This document shows, one piece after another, positions 1 to 7,030 of a DNA stretch of 34,554 bases (the first letter of the stretch is position 1; each line of letters starts with the position of its first letter). This DNA is from Bacteroides xylanisolvens XB1A. GTDB taxonomy: Bacteria; Bacteroidota; Bacteroidia; Bacteroidales; Bacteroidaceae. A model generated the notes under the pieces. That model was not told where the DNA came from. It worked only from the letters and a program-made list of their open reading frames with translations, and did not search any database. The stretch is taken from the NCBI RefSeq assembly GCF_000210075.1, contig NC_021017.1:2203164-2237717 (forward strand), given 5' to 3'. Position numbers and translations under genes: made by a program.

Positions 1-223
1 CGCCCCAATAAATATATAATTGTAAGGCTTTCAGCCTAACCGATAAATTCTCATTAACCACTAAATTCCCATTTACCGGCTAGCGCCGGAGCAAGGTTTC
101 CATTCGGTATTCCCTGAAAGAGATACAGTTCCACCCTTTAGGGTATGTCTAAAACGATAACATGCCGAATGGAAACCTTGTTGGGGCGCTACGCCCCTAA
201 ATTCCCATTTAACGAACAATCAT
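1..223. repeat. Nested direct repeat, hairpin and inverted-repeat block
   Basis: No gene is seen here. The 15-base word CTAAATTCCCATTTA occurs at 61-75 and again at 197-211. Inside these copies are two GC-rich hairpins: 76-89 (arms CCGGC/GCCGG) and 183-197 (arms GGGGCG/CGCCCC). Inside the hairpins is a 19-base inverted repeat, 92-110 against 162-180, with one mismatch, enclosing about 50 bases with a small palindrome at 133-144. A weaker relative of the direct repeat is at 42-59, and a 5-bp hairpin lies at 25-37. The 183-197 hairpin could also end transcription of the minus-strand gene that stops at 224. The order direct repeat, hairpin, inverted repeat is mirrored on both sides, which resembles a MITE-like or extragenic palindromic element. 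No transposase is present. Confidence 0.7.
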
Positions 224-2020
224 TTACAATGAGTTCAATATTTGATTTGCCCGGTTCACGGTTACTGCTGCCGGGGTTTCCGGCATACTACCCAAGTTGA
301 ACGGAGCAAGCATTTTCTCTATTTTCTTTAATCCGGCTTTATTTCCCTTTTTCTCAAATTCCTGACGGAGGATATTTATCTTCTCGTGCGCCTGAATTCC
401 TTCAATCAAGCGTTCGAAACGGATACAGCTACGGGCTCCCGGATATACAAGATACGTATCTCCACCTGCCCAACTGCGGAAACGGGAATCGAGCAGCGGT
501 TCCAATGGCCAGCTGTTGTATGCCCAACGCAAATAACCGTCCAGGTGTTTCTTAGAAGAATAATAACTTATCCAGACAGCTTCTGCAGGATCGGAAAAAG
601 TAAATGTATTGGGGTGAGCTTCCGTACAGCAGGTGTAATAGTTGGTACGTTTGTTCTCTGCCGCACGGCGGAGACGTACTTCTTCGGGGAAGTTCTGTCC
701 GATTACGATACAGTAATCATATAGATCGGGCTCAATCTCCGCATGGTAATTTCCTGCCAACGAAACTTTGAAATCCGGATCTGCTTTACGAATCACCTTC
801 AAGGTCTTCTGCATCACTTCCATCGGACGTTCATCCATTGCAATAGCACAGATATCGAACCATCCTTTTTCTTTCAGGTGCTTGGAGAAAGACGAAAGCA
901 TTGCTACCCACATTTCTTCGTAAGCCTCCTCGCCCGGTGCTGTTTTCACAAATTTCAGCGAGTTGGTTGCCTGGTCGTAATACTGGAATGACAACTCCCA
1001 GGGAACCATTGAATAACAGTTGATCTGTTTGTCAATGCCCACACTCATCATAAATTCTACCCAACGGTCGAAAATGGTATAGTCGAAAGACCATGTGCCG
1101 TCCGCCCGTTTCATCCAGGTAACCATTGTATCAAAATAATCTTCCGTCTGACCGTTCCAGGGTTTGTGCATCAAAGTAGCCGTGATAATCTTTTGTCCGG
1201 CGTCTGCCAGCATTTTCATCAAAGGACGCATGGCGTCTAAATGCTCCTGACTCCATAGAGGAACCTGATAGTAACGTGCCACTGCATAAGGACTTTGCCA
1301 CAAATCCAAGTGGTAGGCCCACTCCGAAGGCGCCGGAAGTTCACGGGAAGAAACCGTAATTTCCAGATTCAGGCGTTGCAACAAACGAGAGCCGTCGTTG
1401 ATTAGCAACTCCCCTTTATACGTTCCGGGAACAGCCGATTGAGGAATCCAACATTGCACCCAGACAGGTTGAACTGTGCGGGCAGGCAAAGCCATCGCTT
1501 TCAGACTGGTATCAATCGGATCGGCCACCAATAATGAATCATAATCCACCGCTTTCCGATGTCCGCAGGCACCTCTGCCGTCTTTGTTCAATTCGTCCGT
1601 CATCACATAACGAACAAAACCGCCGGTGAATGCATCTTGGGGAAGAACATTTCCTTTCTTGTCTTTGAAATCACCAAAGCTGAAATTCAGGTCTTTCAGT
1701 TCTACACCTGTCCATACAACCGCTTGCGCGTTCACACGTTCACCACGCCAGCCTTTCAAAGCAACCGTTTGCTGGTTCTTCAACCGGGGAAGCCCGTGTT
1801 TTGCGTACCGGACGTCTGTTGTACCCCAAGACACTTGTGTTATTGTCACTGCCGCCCATTCTTTATCAGACGGCGCAGCAGGGTCGGGCAATTCCTGATA
1901 AGTCTGTAAAGGGAACTTCGGTTGTCCTGTCGGAACACCACATTGAGTGACTCCTTGCTGGGCAAAAACTGCGCCTACGCTAAAGAGACAAGTCAGAGAA
2001 AAAATAGTAAGTCGTTTCAT
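224..2020 (-). CDS. Secreted GH123-like / DUF4091 glycoside hydrolase
   Basis: 598-residue protein with a Sec signal peptide at the N-terminus (about residues 1-20, ending VFAQQ), so it acts in the periplasm or outside the cell. The N-terminal third looks like a beta-sandwich. The C-terminal part, from about residue 230, resembles a TIM barrel of the DUF4091/GH123 type, rich in Trp and Tyr. An Asp-Glu pair in the motif AMDERP (D396-E397) fits the adjacent Asp/Glu pair used by GH123 beta-N-acetylgalactosaminidases, which work by substrate-assisted catalysis. That function is inferred from the family only; DUF4091 proteins vary and the substrate may differ. It lies 51 nt downstream of priA on the same strand and could be co-transcribed, although the roles are unrelated. 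No good -7 box was seen just upstream. Confidence 0.75.
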   Translation of the reverse strand: MKRLTIFSLTCLFSVGAVFAQQGVTQCGVPTGQPKFPLQTYQELPDPAAPSDKEWAAVTITQVSWGTTDVRYAKHGLPRLKNQQTVALKGWRGERVNAQAVVWTGVELKDLNFSFGDFKDKKGNVLPQDAFTGGFVRYVMTDELNKDGRGACGHRKAVDYDSLLVADPIDTSLKAMALPARTVQPVWVQCWIPQSAVPGTYKGELLINDGSRLLQRLNLEITVSSRELPAPSEWAYHLDLWQSPYAVARYYQVPLWSQEHLDAMRPLMKMLADAGQKIITATLMHKPWNGQTEDYFDTMVTWMKRADGTWSFDYTIFDRWVEFMMSVGIDKQINCYSMVPWELSFQYYDQATNSLKFVKTAPGEEAYEEMWVAMLSSFSKHLKEKGWFDICAIAMDERPMEVMQKTLKVIRKADPDFKVSLAGNYHAEIEPDLYDYCIVIGQNFPEEVRLRRAAENKRTNYYTCCTEAHPNTFTFSDPAEAVWISYYSSKKHLDGYLRWAYNSWPLEPLLDSRFRSWAGGDTYLVYPGARSCIRFERLIEGIQAHEKINILRQEFEKKGNKAGLKKIEKMLAPFNLGSMPETPAAVTVNRANQILNSL

Positions 2021-2071
2021 GGTTAGTTAATTAAATGATTAAAGGTTTTTATTAGGGGGAAAAATATTCAA

Positions 2072-4528
2072 TCACATGGGGTCTACATCATAATAGACAA
2101 TCAAAGATTTATAGCGTTCATCTTCCAACATCTCCCGTTGGATGCGCAACAGCAACTCCCGGGCACGCCCCATCGGAGCGTTCTGCTCAATCTTTACGAC
2201 AATCTTTTTAATAAACAACGTTTGGATACGGGCAACAGGAGGTTTATCCGGCCCCAACACTCGATTACCAAATACCGCCCGCAGCTTATCCGCCATCACT
2301 ACCGCCATCTGATCCAACAACGCTTCATTATGATTTTTCAGATAAACATATACCAACCGGTAATAAGGAGGATAATGGAACATCTGCCGTTCCGCCAACT
2401 GCCCGCCTACCATGTCTTCATAATCATTGGCAATGACCTGATGAATGATAGGATGCTCGATGCTCTTGGTTTGCAGCACCACCCTACCCCGCTTGTTCTT
2501 ACGTCCGGCACGTCCCGCTACTTGCGCCATCAACTGGAAAGCCCGTTCATAGGAACGGAAATCCGGATAATTCAGCATCGTATCGGCATTCAGTATACCT
2601 ACAATACTGACATGATCGAAATCCAATCCTTTCGAAACCATCTGCGTACCAATCAATATATCCGTCTTTCCCTGTTCGAAATCCGCAATAATCTTTTCAT
2701 AAGCAGAGCGGGTGCGTGTGGTATCCAAGTCCATTCGTGCCACTGCCGCTTCGGGAAAAAGAATTTTAATGTCATCTTCAATCTTTTCCGTACCAAAGCC
2801 ACGGTTCACCAGTTCCGTACCTTCGCAGGCAGGACAGGATTTCGGCAGTTGGTAGGTATAACCGCAATAATGACAGGTTAGCTGATTGATTCCTTTATGA
2901 TAGGTAAGGCTCACGTCGCAATTCTTACACTTGGGCACCCAACCGCAGGTACGACACTCCACCATCGGAGCAAACCCACGACGGTTCTGAAAGAGAATCA
3001 CTTGCTCTTCCTGTTCCAAAGCCTCTTTCATGTATTGTATCAAGAGCGGTGAGAATTGTCCCACCATCCTCTTTTTGCGATGCAATTCCTTTATATCCAC
3101 CGGAATAATCTCCGGCAATTGAATTTCTTTATATCGTTCTTTCAGTTGTACAAAACCATATTTCCCCTCCCCTGCATTCTGCCACGACTCGATAGAGGGG
3201 GTAGCCGTTCCCAACAAAGTTTTAGCTCCGTACATGGCAGCCAGTACAATCGCAGCACTACGGGCATGATAGCGGGGAGCGGGATCTTGTTGCTTATACG
3301 TATTTTCGTGCTCTTCGTCCACAATCACCAATCCCAGATTTCGGAAAGGAAGAAACACGGAAGAACGAACTCCCAGGATAATATCGTACCCATTCTCTCC
3401 CAGTTGTTTCCGCCATATTTCAACCCGTTCGGCATCGGGGAATTTAGAATGGTAGATCCCCAGGCGAGCACCGAAGACCCGTTGCAGACGCTCTGTAATT
3501 TGAGTAGTCAAGGCAATCTCCGGCAACAAATATAAGACTTGCTTTCCCTGACGAATCGTTTCTTCGATCAGATGAATATATACTTCCGTCTTCCCGCTGG
3601 ACGTTACTCCATGAAGCAGACACACGTTTTTCTCCTGAAAAGACTGAACGATTTCATCATGTGCCCGTTGCTGAAACTCGTTCAAGGCGTTCAGCTCGAC
3701 TACTTCTTTCTCCTGTTTATTCAACCGTCCGATTTCGTGATAGTAGATTTCGAAAATCTTCTTATCCACCAGTCCGTTCAGTACCGAAGGAGCCACATTA
3801 GCCCGTTGCAACAATTCTTTCTTGGAGACTTCTTTCGGAGTTCCGGTTCCTAAAATACCTGAATACTCTACATACTTCATGAGCAACGCCAGTTGCTTCG
3901 GAGCACGAGACAGAATATCAAACAAGATATGGAGTTGCTTTTCATCTGCTGTACCCGCAAGCCGCACCCGTGCCTCTGTCTTAGGCTTATAAGTACGTTT
4001 CAATTCTTCCTTTACAAAAATGGCTTCTTTATCGAGCAGGGACTTGATGGCGGTAAGAATATTTTTTATGCCGCTGTCTTTCTCCAGTTTAGTGACGGAC
4101 TGCTGCGCATCTACGGCAAGTAAATCCAAAATGCGTTGTTCCCGTTCCGGCAATGGCGCATCCGCCTCAAAATCGAGATTATATTCAACAATCGTTTCAC
4201 TCTCCAGCTTCAGGCCGGAAGGAAGTGCCGCTTTATACACATCTCCCTGTGTACAGAGATAGTAATCGGCTATCCATTCCCAAAATTTGAACTGAACGGG
4301 TAGTAAAATGGGAGAAGCATCCAGCAATGCAGATATATCTTTCACTTCGTACTCCGTTGGAGCACAATAATGAACGTTAAGGACGATAGCCGTATAAAAC
4401 TTCTTTCGCCCGAAAGGAACTACCACACGGCAGCCTATCTTCACATCTTCCGCACATTCGTCCGGCAAAGAGTAAGTGAAACTCTTCGGAAGCGGAAGCG
4501 GTAATATGACATCTACATATTTTTTCAT
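2072..4528 (-). CDS. priA: Primosomal protein N' (PriA helicase)
   Basis: 818 residues, the usual PriA length in Bacteroidota. PriA is a 3'-5' superfamily II DNA helicase that recognises stalled forks and D-loops and starts primosome assembly for replication restart. Visible marks are the N-terminal 3'-DNA-binding region with the typical VILPLPLPKSFTY opening, Walker A GVTSSGKT near residue 307, Walker B DEEH near residue 403, the ATP-lock region GTATPS, and a zinc-binding insert with paired cysteines at about residues 520-565 (CRTCGW, CKNC, CHYCGY, CPAC). The helicase C-terminal lobe carries GTQMVSKGLDFDHV and VAGRAGR. All key motifs are intact. A TAnnTTTG-like box at 4537-4544 is only 9 nt before the start, which is very close, so the promoter is uncertain. 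Confidence 0.97.
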   Translation of the reverse strand: MKKYVDVILPLPLPKSFTYSLPDECAEDVKIGCRVVVPFGRKKFYTAIVLNVHYCAPTEYEVKDISALLDASPILLPVQFKFWEWIADYYLCTQGDVYKAALPSGLKLESETIVEYNLDFEADAPLPEREQRILDLLAVDAQQSVTKLEKDSGIKNILTAIKSLLDKEAIFVKEELKRTYKPKTEARVRLAGTADEKQLHILFDILSRAPKQLALLMKYVEYSGILGTGTPKEVSKKELLQRANVAPSVLNGLVDKKIFEIYYHEIGRLNKQEKEVVELNALNEFQQRAHDEIVQSFQEKNVCLLHGVTSSGKTEVYIHLIEETIRQGKQVLYLLPEIALTTQITERLQRVFGARLGIYHSKFPDAERVEIWRKQLGENGYDIILGVRSSVFLPFRNLGLVIVDEEHENTYKQQDPAPRYHARSAAIVLAAMYGAKTLLGTATPSIESWQNAGEGKYGFVQLKERYKEIQLPEIIPVDIKELHRKKRMVGQFSPLLIQYMKEALEQEEQVILFQNRRGFAPMVECRTCGWVPKCKNCDVSLTYHKGINQLTCHYCGYTYQLPKSCPACEGTELVNRGFGTEKIEDDIKILFPEAAVARMDLDTTRTRSAYEKIIADFEQGKTDILIGTQMVSKGLDFDHVSIVGILNADTMLNYPDFRSYERAFQLMAQVAGRAGRKNKRGRVVLQTKSIEHPIIHQVIANDYEDMVGGQLAERQMFHYPPYYRLVYVYLKNHNEALLDQMAVVMADKLRAVFGNRVLGPDKPPVARIQTLFIKKIVVKIEQNAPMGRARELLLRIQREMLEDERYKSLIVYYDVDPM

Positions 4529-4663
4529 TGCAGGTACAAAAATACAATAAAAAAATGGGGAATGAAAAAGAAGGAAGAGAGAACACTCAAAAGAAAAACG
4601 CTTCTTAAGGCAGGATTGGGCAGAAACAGTTTCGAGGCTGCAACAGGGCAGCCTCCGAACAAA

Positions 4664-4698
4664 AAAAAGAGTTCCCGTTCACCGGAAACTCTTTTTTA
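4664..4698 (-). terminator. Intrinsic terminator of the beta-barrel gene
   Basis: A stem of about 10 bp with one mismatch (arms around 4669-4678 and 4685-4694) is flanked by an A run on the plus strand at 4661-4668. On the minus strand this gives a hairpin followed by a run of eight T. It lies about 25-60 nt beyond the stop of the minus-strand gene ending at 4724. The opposite flank is also T/A rich, so it may work in both directions. A second hairpin (arms 4634-4641 and 4648-4655) follows in the remaining spacer before priA. Confidence 0.8.
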
Positions 4699-4723
4699 TA
4701 TACGATGTAAAATGACAGACTAT

Positions 4724-5299
4724 TTAAAAAATATAGGCAACAGATACCTGCCAAGTCTTAGTCTTATAAGAAGCGTCTGTTCCTTCAATATCCGCAGTGT
4801 CGCCCAATGGGATATTGTAGTTAGCACCTACCTGCAGATGGTTCAGCAACTTCAAACCGGCACCCACATTAATACCTACTTGCGCTTTCTTCTTATCAAT
4901 TCCCGATTTCTTTTCAAAATCGAAATAAAAATCAGGACCTGCAGCAAGATAAATACCGGCCATACTTCCCAAACCGATTGTATATTTCAGGTTTACAGGA
5001 ATATCAATACCGTTTTGCTTGATAGTCAAATCCTCGTTTCCTTCAGAAACCTTTATACCTCTTTGAGCAAAAAGCAAGGCAGCATCTACTCCCAACCCTA
5101 CGATTGGAATATTAAACTCGGCCATCGGACCAATAAAGAAACCGGTAAAATTATCCTTCTTAAAGTTATCGCCTACATTAGAGAAACTCGCCTTCGACAA
5201 GTTCAAACCTCCTTTTACACCAAAGTGTATTTGCGCCTGGGCAGGCATCGCCATACCGATACATACGGCAATCATTAAAGCACCAAAAATCTTTTTCAT
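4724..5299 (-). CDS. Small outer-membrane beta-barrel protein (porin-family)
   Basis: 191 residues with a signal peptide (about 1-22, ending AQAQ), followed by alternating hydrophobic/polar strands with many Gly and aromatic residues: FGVKGGLNLS, GFFIGPMAEF, INVGAGLKLL. The chain ends in the aromatic VSVAYIF, the typical C-terminal beta-signal for outer-membrane insertion. This fits the outer-membrane beta-barrel family PF13568 (OMP_b-brl_2), common in Bacteroidota. Probable location is the outer membrane with eight to ten strands. Substrate or role is unknown. It appears monocistronic, with its own promoter (5325-5352) and terminator (4664-4698). Confidence 0.85.
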   Translation of the reverse strand: MKKIFGALMIAVCIGMAMPAQAQIHFGVKGGLNLSKASFSNVGDNFKKDNFTGFFIGPMAEFNIPIVGLGVDAALLFAQRGIKVSEGNEDLTIKQNGIDIPVNLKYTIGLGSMAGIYLAAGPDFYFDFEKKSGIDKKKAQVGINVGAGLKLLNHLQVGANYNIPLGDTADIEGTDASYKTKTWQVSVAYIF

Positions 5300-5324
5300 A
5301 AATTTACGTGTTTATAATTCGGGA

Positions 5325-5352
5325 CAAAGATATATAATTAGAATAAATAAAC
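5325..5352 (-). promoter_or_regulatory. Promoter of the beta-barrel gene
   Basis: The minus strand reads TATCTTTG, a perfect match to the Bacteroides -7 consensus TAnnTTTG (plus-strand 5325-5332). A TTG lies about 21 nt upstream as the -33 element. The expected transcript start leaves a 5' leader of roughly 20 nt before the ATG at 5299. Confidence 0.7.
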
Positions 5353-5559
5353 ACAATTTATCGGTTTTTTGTTCGCTCAAAGTCGCTGTTGTTCACTTAA
5401 TCCGACGCCCATACCTTTATATTTGCTCTTTTGAAGATTGAACTTACAATAGAGCATCAGTTTCATCTAACACTCACAGACTAATAAGAAGTTCTTATTA
5501 GTTCAATTTTCATCCTATTTATCATCTATAAATATTGGAAAAATGATAGTTAATCAAAT
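5333..5559. other. AT-rich spacer with a perfect 23-bp palindrome
   Basis: No gene is seen. At 5480-5502 there is a perfect palindrome with 11-bp arms (ACTAATAAGAA / TTCTTATTAGT) around a single central G. It lies about 60 nt beyond the stop of the minus-strand gene ending at 5560, but there is no T run on either side, so it looks more like a protein-binding site than a terminator. Confidence 0.5.
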
Positions 5560-5991
5560 TTACTTCCTAATTATCATACATAACCTTTTCAGCCAACACG
5601 TACGGCAAGTGGTCTGCTCCAATGCAAGTTCTTTTTCTAAATGCCGCACCCGGTCACATTGCTTCAACCATTTGCTCTGCAGTGCATCATACAAAAATTT
5701 AGCTCCTTTATATATGGTGATTTCCTTATCTTGTTTGCCTAAAAGTGATGCGTATATTGAACAAACTTGAGATTTATCCATGCAATATCGTTCCAACTTT
5801 TCGATATACATCAATGTAATCCCCTTTTTATTCCGGTTGATAAAATCCTGAATACTTTCATCGTCGATGATGTCGATGTCGGTTCTTTGGTAGTCCACGG
5901 TGATTTCTCTTATCTCTATCAAGACCCAGATATATTCTGTCTCGAATCCGTACTTTGCAGCCGCTTCTTCTATACTAATCCATTGTGCCAT
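5560..5991 (-). CDS. Small HTH-like protein with C-terminal helical tail, unknown role
   Basis: 143 residues when started at the ATG at 5991 (protein start MAQWISIEEAAAKYGF). The frame is open further, to 6066, but the extra 25 residues look unlike a protein start. The first ~60 residues resemble a MerR/excisionase-type helix-turn-helix: WISIEEAAAKYG as the first helices, then a strand region DIIDDESIQDFI. The remainder is predicted helical and charged (about 75-130), ending with clustered cysteines, CRTCWLKRLC. I do not recognise the family. The next ~1 kb upstream has no gene but many short repeats, so this may be a regulator or relic of a mobile element. DNA binding is an inference from the N-terminus only. 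Confidence 0.55.
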   Translation of the reverse strand: MAQWISIEEAAAKYGFETEYIWVLIEIREITVDYQRTDIDIIDDESIQDFINRNKKGITLMYIEKLERYCMDKSQVCSIYASLLGKQDKEITIYKGAKFLYDALQSKWLKQCDRVRHLEKELALEQTTCRTCWLKRLCMIIRK

Positions 5992-6573
5992 AGCGTTTGT
6001 TCTTTTATGTGTGATACAATAAGGGATGAATAATGTTTTATTCATGTATATTAGCACAACGAGCATCCACTCTTTTTGCAGTCCGCCGGATGGAGATTGG
6101 CTAGGTTAAATTGTGGGGTAATTGATAACCGGCCGAATACAAGAAAGACGCAGATGCTGCTGTACCATTATCCACATCTGAGGCTTAGCAAGACCCTTGC
6201 GCAAGATAATGATAACAACAGACACCCACGTCAATCGTCTATATATAACACATCATCAAGTGATATGTTTGACATATAACCATTCACGTGAAGTATCTGC
6301 CGTATCATCTCTCTGCGCGAAAATTGCTAATTTTTCAGATGTGAGAGATAATACATCCATACTTCATTTAAGAAATATAAACCGCTTTCTGCCTATTTCA
6401 TCACGCTGATGGGCTGAAAGCGTACGACAAAGATATATGTTTTTTTTGAAACGTAGTAGAAATATGGGAATAAATATAGGAAGTTACGTATTAAAATGAA
6501 TTTGATAAAATATAATCCTGTTTCTTATTTCTGATTACCGAAATCCGTCACCAATAAAAATAAATAAGCAATT

Positions 6574-6676
6574 TTACTCTCATACTCTCATCAATCGTTT
6601 GAAAAGCCTTTATTCATCGGAGTTACAGGTATGAGAGTAAGTATGATAGTAAGATGAGAGTAACTTTTACTCTCAT
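6574..6676. repeat. TTACTCTCAT decamer repeats, both orientations
   Basis: The word TTACTCTCAT occurs at 6574-6583 and 6667-6676, with a 9-base tandem partner at 6583-6591. Its reverse complement ATGAGAGTAA occurs at 6631-6640 and 6654-6663, with a one-base variant at 6643-6652. The copies at 6654 and 6667 form a perfect 10-bp inverted repeat separated by CTT. The layout suits an iterated binding site for a dimeric protein. Confidence 0.8.
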
Positions 6677-6690
6677 CCAAGCAAACGTCG

Positions 6691-6817
6691 GTTTCCAGCG
6701 TAGGAAACTACAGTTCCGAGGCGGGAAACCGCAGTTTCCAAGGCAGGAAACGACAGTGTCCATGTATGGATACCGCAGTTTCTGTACGTAGATACTGCAG
6801 TCTCCTTATAGGGATAC
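6691..6817. repeat. Six tandem 18-bp palindromes, 22-bp period
   Basis: Six units start at 6691, 6713, 6734, 6756, 6778 and 6800. Each has the form GTTTCC, six variable bases, GGAAAC, and successive units are joined by four bases (TACA, CGCA, GACA, CGCA, TGCA). Unit 2 lacks one T. Units 4-6 drift (GTGTCC/GGATAC, GTTTCT/AGATAC, GTCTCC/GGATAC); in unit 5 the CC/GG pair has changed on both arms to CT/AG. Arms and linkers are conserved while the six-base loop varies, so pairing may matter. Confidence 0.85.
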
Positions 6818-6873
6818 CATGAACCTCCCATAGCTTTGCATAAAGAAATCAAGGACTTTTCTTTAGTTATATT

Positions 6874-6980
6874 ATACGTTGCAGATACTTTATCTGCAAC
6901 GTATCTGCAACAGGTATCTGCAACGCTCCAACTGCCTATTTACTAATACATTACAAGCGTTTTGTTGCAGGTGGCAGATA
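6874..6980. repeat. TATCTGCAAC repeats with a 14-bp inverted repeat
   Basis: A perfect 14-bp inverted repeat (left arm 6874-6887 ATACGTTGCAGATA, right arm 6891-6904) is separated by CTT. Further direct copies of TATCTGCAAC start at 6902 and 6915. A looser inverted copy (GTTGCAG, then GGCAGATA) is at 6964-6980. The CTT spacer is the same as in the TTACTCTCAT inverted repeat about 220 nt away. Confidence 0.8.
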
Positions 6981-7030
6981 CTTTGATGTTTTTTAAACTT
7001 TATGGAGGAAGATTATACTCATTCTTACTA

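Larger units (their letters stand above)
5992..7030. other. Long non-coding stretch with three repeat families
   Basis: About 1 kb without a convincing gene on either strand; the short open frames have no family features. From 6570 to 6980 it carries, in order, a decamer family (6574-6676), a tandem array of six palindromes (6691-6817) and a second inverted-repeat family (6874-6980), each listed separately. The first half, 5992-6540, shows nothing I can assign. The whole stretch could be the relic of a mobile element or a regulatory/replication region; no integrase, transposase or relaxase is seen nearby. Confidence 0.6.

Noticed and set aside
2138..2881. 247-residue plus-strand frame opposite priA
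   Set aside because: It is antisense to conserved PriA helicase and zinc-binding motifs, with low-complexity composition typical of shadow frames.
4537..4544. priA promoter box
   Set aside because: It matches TAnnTTTG but is only 9 nt from the start codon, leaving almost no leader, and no -33 element was found. Not listed as a feature.
6076..6409. Short plus-strand frames of 67 and 70 residues
   Set aside because: They overlap each other in different frames, have no recognisable domain and no promoter, and lie in the repeat-rich gene-free stretch.
6691..6817. CRISPR array
   Set aside because: The repeat units are 18-bp palindromes joined by four near-constant bases. There are no 25-40 base spacers and no cas genes.
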